In this document: positions 41,461 through 52,100 of the stretch, piece after piece
Position numbering within the stretch: position 1 is the stretch's first letter
How the letters are laid out: every line of letters begins with the position of its first letter
NCBI GenBank assembly: GCA_031397815.1
Contig: JANNMJ010000062.1
Location: 1 to 64,000, forward strand
Direction of reading: 5' to 3'
Length of the DNA: 64,000 bases
Source of the DNA: JANNMJ01 sp031397815
Lineage (GTDB): Bacteria > Bacteroidota > Bacteroidia > Cytophagales > Hymenobacteraceae
Position numbers and translations under genes: made by a program
Notes under the pieces: generated by a model
Told to the model about the DNA's origin: nothing
The model's input: only the letters and a program-made list of their open reading frames with translations
Databases searched by the model: none

Positions 41461-42703
41461 CGCGGCCGTGGCGCCGCGCTACTGGGTGATGGCCGACCAA
41501 GCCGTCGTGAGCGGCACCACGTTCCTGACGAACGTCTTTTTAGCGCGCCTCTGCGGCCTAGCCGCCTTCGGCGAATACAGTGCGTGGCAGCTCGGGCTGC
41601 TGCTGATTCTGACCCTGCAAGGCGCCCTCATCAGCCAACCGCTGCCGGTGGTTTACGCCGTAACCCCCACCCCAGACCGCCCCGCCTACCGCCGCGCCGT
41701 GGCCCTGATGCAAGCCCTTTTCAGCAGCCTGACAATGCTCCTCGTCGGCGGCGGACTGCTGCTTTGGCAGCAGCGGCCGGTGCCCACCGTGCTGGCGTTT
41801 GGCGTGTGCGTGGGCGCCGTGACCGCGCTCGATACGGCCCGCAAGCTCCTGCTCACAGATGGCCGCGTGCGAGCCGCTTTCCTCACCGATGCCGTGTCGG
41901 GCGGGCTGCAATTGCTGGTGCTGCTGGCGTGGAGCGTGCGCGGCGCCGTGCCCACGGTGGCGGGCGTGCTGTGGGTGGTCGGCCTCACCACGGTGCCCGC
42001 GCTGGTCATTGCTGCTGGGGCGCTGCGCCTCGGTTTCGGGCGGGTGCCGCTGCGCGAATCAGTGCGGCAGCACGGGCGCCAAACGCGGTGGCTGCTGCCC
42101 ACGGCGGCCCTACAATGGAGCGCCGCTAACGGGCTGCTGGTGTTCGTGGGCGTGGCCGGACCACCAGCCGGACTAGGCATTCTGCGCCTCGCGCAAACCG
42201 TGATGGGCGTTTTCAACGTCGGCTTGCAGGCCGTCGAGAGTTACGCCTTACCGCGTTTGAGCCAAAGCTTTCGGCACGCGCCGCAAGAGTTTGCGCGGCA
42301 ACGCGCCGCCCTCGGCCGGACGCTGCTGCTGCTTGGGGTGCCCGCGCTGGCCCTGCTGTTCGTGGGGGCCGCACCGGTGGTGCGGTGGCTGCAACCCGAT
42401 GCGGCGGCCTACGCCGGGGTGCTGCGCTGGTGCTGCGGGCTGTATGCGGTGATTCTGCTCGTGTACCCCCTCCGCCTCACGGTCCGGCTGGTGAGCGACG
42501 GGCGCCCCTATTTCATCGGTTACGTGCTGAGCGTGGCGGTTTCGGTGGTGGGGGCGCAGCCGCTGGTGGCCCACTGGGGCGCCGAGGGTGTGGTGATGGG
42601 ATGGCTGCTGGCGCAGGTGGTGCTCGGGGTTTACTGGGCGTGGGCGGTGCGGGGCAGCGGATCACCGCTGAAACGGCGGAGCTTTTTTTCTTTTTCGAGC
42701 TGA
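41426..42703 (+). CDS. Polysaccharide flippase (Wzx-like, MOP superfamily)
   Basis: 425 residues from a GTG that overlaps the end of the co-polymerase gene by 35 nt; an ATG at 41489 is the alternative start. About 12 membrane helices, including VVSGTTFLTNVFLARLCG, WQLGLLLILTLQGALI, LFSSLTMLLVGGGLLL, LQLLVLLAWSV and ILLVYPLRLTVRLV. The pattern is that of the MATE/Wzx group that moves lipid-linked repeat units across the inner membrane. It ends in a Ser/Phe-rich tail. It sits between the co-polymerase and a GT4 gene, as expected for a Wzx/Wzy-dependent locus. Substrate unknown. Confidence 0.88.
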   Translation: MKISLNLLWRGSAAVAPRYWVMADQAVVSGTTFLTNVFLARLCGLAAFGEYSAWQLGLLLILTLQGALISQPLPVVYAVTPTPDRPAYRRAVALMQALFSSLTMLLVGGGLLLWQQRPVPTVLAFGVCVGAVTALDTARKLLLTDGRVRAAFLTDAVSGGLQLLVLLAWSVRGAVPTVAGVLWVVGLTTVPALVIAAGALRLGFGRVPLRESVRQHGRQTRWLLPTAALQWSAANGLLVFVGVAGPPAGLGILRLAQTVMGVFNVGLQAVESYALPRLSQSFRHAPQEFARQRAALGRTLLLLGVPALALLFVGAAPVVRWLQPDAAAYAGVLRWCCGLYAVILLVYPLRLTVRLVSDGRPYFIGYVLSVAVSVVGAQPLVAHWGAEGVVMGWLLAQVVLGVYWAWAVRGSGSPLKRRSFFSFSS

Positions 42704-42756
42704 TTTATCTCAGGCTTTTTTTACTGGCTTTTCACTCGCTTCCCCTCTCCCCTTTT

Positions 42757-43908
42757 ATGTCGATTCATATTCTCCACATCATCCTCGGCAAAGCGAATCC
42801 GGAGCGGATGAACGGCGTCAATAAGGTCGTTTTTGCGCTGGCCTCGGAGCAGGTGCGAGCGGGGTGGCAGGTGGCGGTGTGGGGCGTCACGGCTGAGCCG
42901 GTCGCCAATTATCCGCCCCGGCCGTTCACTACGCGGCTTTTTCAGGCCCAACGCAACCCGTTCGTCCTTGATAAAGCCCTCACCGCTGCCCTCGACACCG
43001 ACCTGCCGCCCGGCACAGTGGTACACTTGCACGGCGGATTCGTGCCGCTGAATTACGCAGTGGCGCAGCGGTTGCGGACGCGGAAAATTCCGTATATCCT
43101 GACGCCGCACGGCTCCTACAATGTCATCGCGATGAATAAAAACCGCTTCGCGAAGGAGACCTACGTGCGGTTTTTTGAGCGGTCGCTCCTCCGTCACGCC
43201 GCCGTGGTGCATTGCCTCGGCCAGAGCGAGACCGTGGGCACCCGCGCCCTAGTGCCAACCGCCAACACCTGCCTCCTCCCCTACGGCTTCGACCAGCTCC
43301 CCGCGCCCACTTCCTCAAACCCCAACGCCCCCCAAACCCCGTTCCGGGTAGGTTTCTGCGGACGACTCGACACGTACACCAAAGGCCTCGATGCGCTCCT
43401 GACCGGCTTCGGATTCTTCCTGAAACAAGTTCCGACCGCCGAGCTGTGGCTGATTGGCGACGGGCCGGGCCGGACGGAGATGGAAGCAGGCGCGGCGGCG
43501 CTGCCGACGGGTTCTGTCCGGCTGTTCGGGAGTAAGTACGGGGCTGAAAAACTGGCTCTATTAGCTGAATTAGACGTTTTCGCGCACCCCTCACGCAACG
43601 AAGGGCTGCCGACGGCCGTGCTGGAAGCAGCCTCACTAGGCGTGCCGTGCTTGGTGACGGAAGCGACCAATATGGGCGCCTACATCCGGCAGGGCGCGTG
43701 CGGCGAGGTCATCGCGCTGACGGACCCGCAGCAGGTGGCGACGGCGCTCACGGGGCTTTACCACACCCTGCAAAACACGCCGGATGGGCACGGACTGCGC
43801 GAGCGGGCGCGGACGATGGTCGCGACCGCATTCGGCTGGTCGGGGCTGCTGCCGGAATATGGTCGGATGTATGAGGCGGCGTTGCAGCCGGTGGGGGTTT
43901 ATGTCTAG
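42757..43908 (+). CDS. Glycosyltransferase, GT4 family
   Basis: 383 residues from the ATG at 42757; the frame is open further upstream but only as the continuation of another gene's shadow. It starts with the GT-B first strand (IHILHIILGKANPERMNGVNK) and has VHLHGGFVPLNYAVA and TPHGSYN. The C-terminal domain carries GFCGRLDTYTKGLDALL, AELWLIGDGPGRTEM, and the GT4 loop VFAHPSRNEGLPTAVLEAASLGVPCLVTEATN with its E-x7-E motif (EGLPTAVLE). It overlaps the start of the Wzy gene (ATGTCTAG), indicating translational coupling. Probably transfers one sugar of the repeat unit on the cytoplasmic face. Confidence 0.92.
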   Translation: MSIHILHIILGKANPERMNGVNKVVFALASEQVRAGWQVAVWGVTAEPVANYPPRPFTTRLFQAQRNPFVLDKALTAALDTDLPPGTVVHLHGGFVPLNYAVAQRLRTRKIPYILTPHGSYNVIAMNKNRFAKETYVRFFERSLLRHAAVVHCLGQSETVGTRALVPTANTCLLPYGFDQLPAPTSSNPNAPQTPFRVGFCGRLDTYTKGLDALLTGFGFFLKQVPTAELWLIGDGPGRTEMEAGAAALPTGSVRLFGSKYGAEKLALLAELDVFAHPSRNEGLPTAVLEAASLGVPCLVTEATNMGAYIRQGACGEVIALTDPQQVATALTGLYHTLQNTPDGHGLRERARTMVATAFGWSGLLPEYGRMYEAALQPVGVYV

Positions 43909-45232
43909 CGCCCGCGTTGCCGTACCCCGCGCCGTTGCCGCTGGGCCGCGCTCACACGCGAAATTTCTGCGCCTGATTCACACGCTGCTGCTGGTGATTC
44001 TGGTCATTAAAATCGCGGGGTTCTTTACCTGGAGCGAGAACATCAATATCACGCGGGTTTTCAAGGTCGCGAGTCGGATTTTGATGACTGGCGCGGCTAT
44101 CGCGGTGTACCGGATGATTGTGCGGCGCGGCGCCGTCGATTCGTTTCGGTGGCATAATGTGCCCGCTCCGGCGCTCTACGCGGGGTATTTGCTGCTGGGG
44201 CTGGTCTCGATGCTGTGGTCGACGAACCCGGGTTACTCGTTGCTGCAATGGGTGATGGACGTGGAGAGTCTGGTGTTTGCGTATTATTTCATTAAGTCGA
44301 TCACGGTTCTCGATACGTATTTTCCGGAAGGACAAATCCGCTTTTACCACCTGATGGGCAACGCCAGCTTCCTGCTGATGCTGATTTTTATCGTGGGGAT
44401 GTGGGTGGCGCCCGACGTATTTTACCGCCTCACGCACGGCGGCGAGGAAGCGCGCCTCGGCGGATTTATGATGAACCCGAACGAGCTGGGGATGCTGTGC
44501 GTGGCGTGCATCTCGTGCTTCATCTTCGACCTGTACCGGCAGCACCGGCCGGTCTGGACGATGACGAAAATCCTGCTGGTGCTCTACGCGCTGATCATGA
44601 CGGGGTCGCGGTCGTCGCTGATCGGGTTTTTGCTGGTGGTGTTCTTCCACATTCGGCAGTCGAACAGCATCAAGCTGAAACTGGCGATTAATCTGGGCGC
44701 GGTGCTCTCGATTCCGGTCATCGTGCAGACGATTTTCATTAAGCAGGGCGATTTGGAAGAGGTGATGAGTATGACCGGTCGCCTCCCGTTCTGGACCGCC
44801 CTCCTCACCGAAGGGCTGCCGAAAGAGCCGCTACTCGGCTTCGGCTTCATGCGCATCGCCTACCGCGAATATTTCCAGAGCGTCCACACCTACGCCGGGC
44901 AGATGACGCACAACACGTTCATTCAGGTGCTGATGAACCTCGGGTTTGTCGGCCTAACAATTGTCATCGGGCAGATGATATTTACGATTCGCGGCTTCCT
45001 GAGCCATCCGGAGAAGGAAAAGCGCCTGATGTTCATCGGCATCCTGATTCCGATCATGATCAACTCGTTCACCGAGTTCGGTATTTTCGGGGAGACGAAT
45101 TATGGGATTCTATTTTATCAGCTTCTGATTTTTTCGATCAGCCTAAAATTCAACCCGCTTCTGGCTGATAGCGAGCGCCTGTTTTTGCAGCGAATGCGGC
45201 CGGAGCTTTTTGCTGTGGAAAGCGGGAAATAG
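43901..45232 (+). CDS. O-antigen polymerase/ligase family protein (Wzy-like)
   Basis: 443 residues from the ATG at 43901, overlapping the GT4 stop. About 10-12 membrane helices: LIHTLLLVILVIKIAGFF, ALYAGYLLLGLVSML, ASFLLMLIFIVGMWV, ILLVLYALIMTGSRSSLIGFLLVVFF and others. The large loop has the Wzy/ligase signature region (GFGFMRIAYREYFQ … AGQMTHNTFIQVLMNLGFVGL), with a conserved His-Asn. It would polymerise the repeat units in the periplasm, or ligate them to an acceptor. It ends the plus block. Confidence 0.9.
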   Translation: MSSARVAVPRAVAAGPRSHAKFLRLIHTLLLVILVIKIAGFFTWSENINITRVFKVASRILMTGAAIAVYRMIVRRGAVDSFRWHNVPAPALYAGYLLLGLVSMLWSTNPGYSLLQWVMDVESLVFAYYFIKSITVLDTYFPEGQIRFYHLMGNASFLLMLIFIVGMWVAPDVFYRLTHGGEEARLGGFMMNPNELGMLCVACISCFIFDLYRQHRPVWTMTKILLVLYALIMTGSRSSLIGFLLVVFFHIRQSNSIKLKLAINLGAVLSIPVIVQTIFIKQGDLEEVMSMTGRLPFWTALLTEGLPKEPLLGFGFMRIAYREYFQSVHTYAGQMTHNTFIQVLMNLGFVGLTIVIGQMIFTIRGFLSHPEKEKRLMFIGILIPIMINSFTEFGIFGETNYGILFYQLLIFSISLKFNPLLADSERLFLQRMRPELFAVESGK

Positions 45233-45368
45233 GCAGTAGCTGATTACCCGACGGATCTTTCCTTATCACCTATCAGTAAAGCCGCCTTTCGCTTCCCGGT
45301 CCGCCGTCGGTGGGGCGGAGCAGGTGCAGCCAGAGGCGCACGAGCGGTCTGTCGGAGGGCGGTGCTAT

Positions 45369-46046
45369 TCAGCTGTAGCCGTGCCGAAGGGCTTTGCTGA
45401 CGGCCTCGGTGGCGGAAGAGACGTGCAGCTTCTCGTAAATGCGCTTGATGTGCGAGCGCACCGTTTCGAGCCCGATGCCACATTCGGCGGCAATCATCTT
45501 ATACGAAAACCCGTCGACCAGCAGGTTCAGCACTTGCTGTTCGCGCGGGGTGAGGGTGGCGGCGGACGCCGTTTCGGCGGGGCTGACGGGCGCAGGACGC
45601 GCTGAATTAGCGGGCTGACTCGGGAAAAACCTCAGCACCTGCCGCGCCACGCTCGGCGACATCGGTACGCCGCCCTGCTGCACATCCCGAATGGCGGCGA
45701 CGAGCTGGTCGGGGGCGGTTTTCTTGAGTAAGTAGCCGTCGGCGCCGTTGCAGAGGGCTTGAAAAACGCGGTCGTTATCGTCGAAAACCGTCAGCATCAG
45801 CACTTGTGGCGGTTCGGCTACGGTGCGCTTGATGCCTTGAGCGGCTTCCAGCCCGGTCCGGCCGGGTAGGTCGATATCCATCAGCACAACGTCGGGGCGC
45901 CACTGCTGTACCTCTTTTTCCGCGTGGGCGCAGTGGCCGAGGGCCGCCACCAGCGCCAGGCCGGGCGTGGCGGTAATCAGGCGGCTCAACGAGGTCCGGA
46001 GCGGCTCGTTGTCTTCGTAGAGCAGGACGCGAATCGGGTTCTCCAT
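45369..46046 (-). CDS. LuxR/NarL-type response regulator (orphan)
   Basis: 225 residues from the ATG at 46046. Receiver domain with E11/D12 (LLYEDNEPL), phospho-acceptor D57 (VVLMDIDLPG), conserved Thr (LMLTVFDD) and Lys in GYLLKKTAPD. A linker rich in Pro/Ala precedes a LuxR-type HTH (LTPREQQVLNLLVDGFSYK, GIGLETVRSHIKRIYEKL). It is likely phosphorylated by a HisKA_3 kinase; the one at 79-3075 has the right type but is far away. The gene is preceded by a promoter-like CATCTTTG with ATTG at about standard spacing. Confidence 0.93.
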   Translation of the reverse strand: MENPIRVLLYEDNEPLRTSLSRLITATPGLALVAALGHCAHAEKEVQQWRPDVVLMDIDLPGRTGLEAAQGIKRTVAEPPQVLMLTVFDDNDRVFQALCNGADGYLLKKTAPDQLVAAIRDVQQGGVPMSPSVARQVLRFFPSQPANSARPAPVSPAETASAATLTPREQQVLNLLVDGFSYKMIAAECGIGLETVRSHIKRIYEKLHVSSATEAVSKALRHGYS

Positions 46047-46055
46047 AGATAATGA

Positions 46056-46088
46056 CAAAGATGCAATACCCGTCCGCCGGTAGCCAAT
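46056..46088 (-). promoter_or_regulatory. Candidate Bacteroidota promoter of the LuxR-type regulator
   Basis: On the minus strand ATTG at 46085-46088, about 21 bases, then CATCTTTG at 46056-46063, close to the consensus TTTG-N19-TAnnTTTG. The ATG follows 9 nt later. Confidence 0.4.
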
Positions 46089-46161
46089 GCCACGAAAGGG
46101 GGATGTGCTGCCAGCACCGAGCTAACCCAGCGCCTCCCTCCTTCCGTGCACGGCTGGCGCC

Positions 46162-49100
46162 TTACTCCGCCACCACCACCCGGCAGCTTTGTGAGCCGCT
46201 ACGGACCACATAAACTCCGGCGGGCAAACCCCGAACCGGCAACGTGGCTCCCCCCGCCGAATCGGCTTCGGCACGGCCGACCAGCCGCCCCAGCGCATCG
46301 TAAAGGCCGATTCGGCCCACGGCGCCGCTTAGCCGCAAGGTCTCGCGGACGGGGTTCGGGGCGGCTTGCAGGATGCTGATTGGCGCCGACACCAGCACCG
46401 CCGTACCGAGCGGACGGGCGGCACCCACTTCGAGCGCAAACCGCCCGACCAGCGCGCCCGCCTGCACCACGGGGAACGCGTAAGCGGTGAGCTGCCGCAG
46501 GTCGTAACGGGTGCCGGTAAGGCGGTCGAGAAGCGTTAGGGGCGTGCCGTCGAGGTGGTCGGCAGCGGCGAGGGCGAGGGTCCAGACGCCGGGCGTGGGC
46601 ACGCTGGCGGTCAGCTCAACGGTGGTGCCGGTGAGGAGAAAATCGACCGGAAGAGCATTTACGGCGAGTAAATCACCAGTCGGCAGCCCGCTGACGAGCG
46701 TTGGATGCCCGATGTTGAGCGCGGGGCGTGGGCCGTCGAACGCGGCATCGAGCGCGGGCGTGGCGTTCGGGCGGAACGCGATGAACGTATCATCCGACGT
46801 TGCCGCGGAATCGGCGGGCGCTTGAAGCCGGAGCTGCACCGTGGGCACAGCGGCGGACGCGGCGCGAGCCGCCGTCGGGTTCACGAACGTCGTAGGCCGG
46901 TGGGCGTTGGTGAAGGTCAGATGCAGCGGAAGCGGCGTTGGGTCCACGATATTGGCGAAGAACCCCTGCCCCATCGGCACCAAGCCGTCGGGCAGATTGC
47001 CGGTGCCGGTGCCGTCGGAATTACTCACGCGGGTGCGGTAAATGCCGTTGCTTCCGCCCGTGCTTTGCCACACGGAAATGGCGGCGCTCAGGCCCGGCGG
47101 CACCGCCACGGCATCCCAATCGAGCGGCGAGGCGTACGGGTTCCCTAGCAGATGCCACCCGGATTTACCGTTGCTGCCAGTGCGGCTGAGCGGCCCGACA
47201 GTCACATCGCCCTGCTGGGCTTCGCCGAAAAACGTGACCGTCAGCGGACGCATATACGCCGAGTAACCGCGCCCCGACGTGAGCAAATCGGTCGGCTGAT
47301 TCGGGGAGAAATAACCGGTGCTGAAATCGGCCGTCGGCCCGCCGCGCGTCTCGTCGAAGCCGAACAGGTTGGGGTACTTCGCCGTGGGCGGCGCCACGAA
47401 CGGCAGCGCGTTGTACGCCGGATTGACGAGCGGCGTAAAGCCATTCGCCCCAAATACCGTCAACTGACTCACCGGCGCCCCTTGCACCGGCGCGCTCAGG
47501 TGCCGGAACCCGAGACCGGGCGCAGCGCCGGGCGCCCAATACCGCTGGACGAAAATCGGCCCCACCACCACGCCACCGGCATTGACGAGCATCGCCGTGC
47601 TGGTCGCCGATGACGCTAGGGTCAGGTTCTGAAACGTCTGAAAATCGCCCTCTAGCGTGAGCATTCGCGTGATTTTAGCCGGAGCGTTCAGCGTTGCGCC
47701 GTGCGGCCCGACGGTCAGCTCGCGGTACGTCTGCGTGACGTTCCCCCAGAGCTGCTGAGGCGCTGTGCCCGCCAGTTCGACCACGCCGCCCACGTGCCGG
47801 AAATCGCCGAAAACGGTGAAATCACCGGTGAGCGTGAGGGTGCCGCTGACGGTCAATACAGCGCCCGCCGCCAAGGTCAGCGACCCGACGCCTATGTTTT
47901 GCGCGGCCGTCAGGACGGGGTAGCGCGGTTTTCCGGCGGGAATCTCGGCGGCTTCCGTGGCGCCCGGTAGCTGATTACCGGCCCAGTTGGCGGCATTCGT
48001 CCAGTCGGTCGAGATGGCGCCCGTCCACGTCGCCGCCGTCAGCACGGTGAAGCTTGCGGCCGTGGTGAAGGTGCCGAGGCTCGGAATCGTCACGGTCAGC
48101 GGCCCTGGTGCGGCCCCGTTCGGCACCGCAGCCGTCAGCGAAGTACCGGCGGCGTTTACGCTGATAACGGGAGCCGCAATGCCCCCGAACGCGACCGAAG
48201 TAGCGCCGTGCAGATTCGTCCCGCTCAAACTGACGACGGTGGAAATGCGCCCGACCGTCGGCAGGAAAGCTGCTACCGTGGGCGCGCCGATAATCGGGTA
48301 ATCGGCGCCGGAAAAGGCTGTGCCGCCCGGCCCAGTGACGCTGACCCGGCCCGTAGATGCGCCCGGCGGCACCGTCGCGGTGATTTCCGTCGCCGATTGG
48401 GCCACCACGTTCTGCGCGCTCACACCGTTGATGCGCACGTCGGCCACGCCGAGCAGGTTCGTGCCGGTCAGCGTAATCGTCCCGCCGATGTGCTGGCCGT
48501 TCGCCGGGGCGATGGCCGTCAGAATTGGTGCCGATGCCGCTCCGCCGGCCGTCACCTCGAAATCAAGCGCCGAGGTGGCGAAGCCGAGCGGCGTCGAGAC
48601 CAGAATCCGGCCGGTGGTGGCGTCGGGCATCAGCACGAACGTGGCGCTCGTGCCGGTCGCGCTCGGGCTGATGGCGTTGCCGTTCGCACTGGTGCCGACG
48701 AATACATCCGCCGCTTGCGCTAGCCCGGTGCCCAGCACCGTCACCGTGGTGCCGATGGGGCCTGACGAAGGCTGAAAGCTGCTGATGGTTGGGGCGGGCG
48801 CTACGATGAGGTAACTGGCCGTGGTGGCGGTGCCCTTCGGCGTGGTCAGAATCAGCGGACCTGTGACGGCGCCCACCGGCACGCGCACCGTGTACGCCGT
48901 GGTGGAGCCGCTGTTGAGGAACGGATGCCGCGGGCAGACCAGCCCGTTGAGCGTCACGCTCGTGACATCGACGAAATTGGTCCCCGTCAGGGTGACGTAT
49001 TGCCCCTCGGCAGCCGTGCCGGGCGTAAAGCTGCTGATGGTCGGCGGCGGCGTGGCGAGTACGGTGAACGCCCCGACACTCGCGCCGGTACCGGCCGGAC

Positions 49101-52100
49101 TGGTGAGCGTCAGCAAGCCGCTCGTGGTGTTGGCCCCGACTTGCAAGCGGATTTCAGTGTTCGAAATCACCGCCGATGCACCGCCGCCCGCGCCGAAAAC
49201 CAGTCCACCGTTCCCAATCGTCGCCTGCCCGACGACGGCGTTCGGAAGCTGAAAATTCGCGCCCGTCACGGTCACCAGCGTGCCGATGGGGCCGCTTGTG
49301 GGGGTGAAGGAAGAGATGACGGGCAGCGCCGGAGTGCCGACGATGGTGAGGTCGAGGACCGACGTGAGGGTGTTGTATAAGGTCGTGACGCTCACCGGGC
49401 CGGTGGTGGTGCCGGGGGCGACCACGGCGCGGATTTCGGTATCGCTCACCACTGAAAAGCTCGTCGCGGCCCGGCCGTTGAAGCGCACGGCGGTGCTGCC
49501 CGTCAGGCCCGTGCCGATGATTTGCACGGTCTGGCCCGCCCACGTCGTGGTTTGGCCGGTGGCGAGCGCCGCGAAGCTATCGAGCGTGGGGGCATCAACG
49601 ATGGTGAAATCCGCCGCTGAGATGCCTAGCTGCGCCGTTTGGGCATTTTGCGCCAGTACCGTCACGCGGCCGGTGGTCGCGCCGGGCGGCACCACGGCAG
49701 TGATTCGCGTAGCAGAAACGACGGTAAAGGCTGCATCCATCCCGTTGAACCGCACGGCGGCGATGCTCTTGAAGTTAGTGCCGGTGAGGGTGATGCTATT
49801 CCCGACGATGCCGCGCGCCGGAACGACGCTCGTGATGGCCGGAGTCACCAGAAAATCTAGCGCGGTTTCGACGTACCCGAGCGTGCCGTACGTCACCCGA
49901 ATCCGGCCGCTCGTGGCCGTGGCGGGCAGGGTAAACCGGAGGAGCGTGGGCGTGGGACGCGTCAGGGTTTGCGCTACGCCGTTGAGGCTGACGGCCGTAG
50001 CCGCCGTAATCGGCGTGCTGTTTCCGGCCCAAGAGTCAAGCTCCACCACTACGCTGCTGCCCACCGGACCACCGCCGGTGTACGAACGAATCGGCGAATA
50101 GACTTTGAACGGCCGCGTTTTCGTCGAACCAGAGTTGGCGCCCTGATAATCGTAGCGCAGCTTAATCACCCCTTCGATAACGCCCGGCGGCACGGCCACG
50201 CGCACCACCGAATCGCTCAGGGCGCGGAAGCCCGCCGCCGTGCCGGGCGCCGGATACGGGTTCGTCCCGTCGTTGAACCGCACATCGACTACTTGGCGGG
50301 CGGGCGTCTCGAACCGGCTGTAGCGGTAAATCGAAATCGCGACCGAATCGCCCGGCGCCCCGGCCGCTGGCGTCAGGGAGCGCACGAGCGGCAGCACCCG
50401 GAAATGCGTGGTGGCGGTGTTGCGGGTGTTGTTCATCGTCAGGACCAGATTGCTGGAGGAAACGACCGTCAGCGGCATAGTGAGCTGAAGCTGGGTTGCC
50501 GACAGCTTCACGAACGCCACATTTTCCGTCCCAAGCTTGACGTTGAAGACGAAATGGGCCGGATTACCCACCGTCGGCTGGTCGAGCGTGAGCACGACGG
50601 TTTCGCCCGGCATCGCCGCCGCCGGCTCGATGCCGACGAGCGTGGGCGCGGGCAGCTCAATCCGAAACGGCGAGCTGACGGCGTAGAAGACGTGCCCCAC
50701 GGCTTCCACCACCACGCGCGCCGCCGAGGCGGTCAGGCCCGCTGGCACCTGCACCGCGCACACGCCGTTGTTCGGCACGTTTGCGGCGAGGGTGGTGAAC
50801 GAGCGGCCGTCGTCGGTGGTGAGGCGCACGTTGACGGTGGCGCAGCTGATGGGCGCCAGGTTGGTGTTCGCCACGTCCCAAATCACGGAGGCGGGCTGCC
50901 CGCTGGTCCACCAAAAACCATTGTTCGTGAGTGGATTGGTGATGCGGAATGGCCCGGCGCCGGGGGCGGTGGTGAGGGTCACGTCGGCGGTTTGCGCGAG
51001 GCCGCCGCGCCCGTCGCGCACGGTGCAGCGGAAGTGGAGGTCGCGCGCCACGGTGGGCAGCGCCTCGCCGGGCACGGCGTCGCCGATGCGCGGGAAGTAG
51101 CGCGTCGGCTCGGCCGTCGGCGCCCACGACCGGAACAACGGGCCGGTATCTCCGGCGGTCTGAGGGTCGGTGGGTTTTACGTAAGGTCCGGCGGGGCCAA
51201 GGTCGAACTCGTCCCAAGCGTAACTCAGGAAATCGCCGTCGGCATCGGTCGCCGTGGCGGTCAGCCGAAACGGGGTGTTGACGGGAATCGTCCGGTTGGC
51301 GGGCTGCGCGCTCAGGACCGGCGGCGTGTTGCCGCTCGCGGGGCTGTTACTGCCATTGGCGCCGGTGGTAAGCAGTAACACATTATTGCCGATTATTTCC
51401 AGACTTCCCCCGTGAAAAAACAGCTCCGCATAAGCTGATTGCAGGTTATCAGAACCGCAATGTCCGGAGTACGACATCACCGATATCCCCGCCCCCGGCT
51501 CCCACGCCGTGGTGGCCGTCCGCTGCCGCCCGCAAGCGTTCACGCTCCCGTTGAACGTGTGAGGTGAGCCGTACTGATGCCCCATCTCGTGGATGACGGT
51601 CTTGAGGAAATATGGGTCCAGCGGATTGCCGTGGCCCGACGTGGCGCTTGCTTTATAGAATGGAAACATCGCCCCGCTGCGCACCGCCAACCCGCCGCCG
51701 CCGTGGTTGAACACCTGCCCCACATCGTACTGAGCGCCCCCGAGCGTGAGGTCCAGATTCACCTGATTCTGATGAATCAGATTATCCTGCATCAGAGTAT
51801 CGAGATCGTCATAATATCCATCAGTCACCGAATCCCGGTAAATAATACTCAGCTCATTGGCAACGAGCTGAAACCGCGTCGAGGCATCGCGCTGGTAAAT
51901 CGCGTTCACCTGATTGACGAGCGACGCCATATACCCCAGCGTCGGTAGCCACCCGCCGCACCGCGCCGTGAACTGGCCGGTGCTGGCAAACGCCACGCGG
52001 AAAGTGTTTTGGTAGAAGCCATTGGTGCCGAGCGCGTTGGTCCGGTGGGCCGTATTCGCCGGTGGTACCGCCGTTGTAACGGGCGCATCCGCAGTCGCGC

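Noticed and set aside
45233..45368. Terminator between convergent Wzy and LuxR-type genes
   Set aside because: No clear stem with a U-tract could be found by eye.
49969..51378. 469-codon plus-strand open frame opposite the metallopeptidase gene
   Set aside because: Antisense of the TIG-repeat region; composition and lack of motifs fit a shadow of GC-rich codons.
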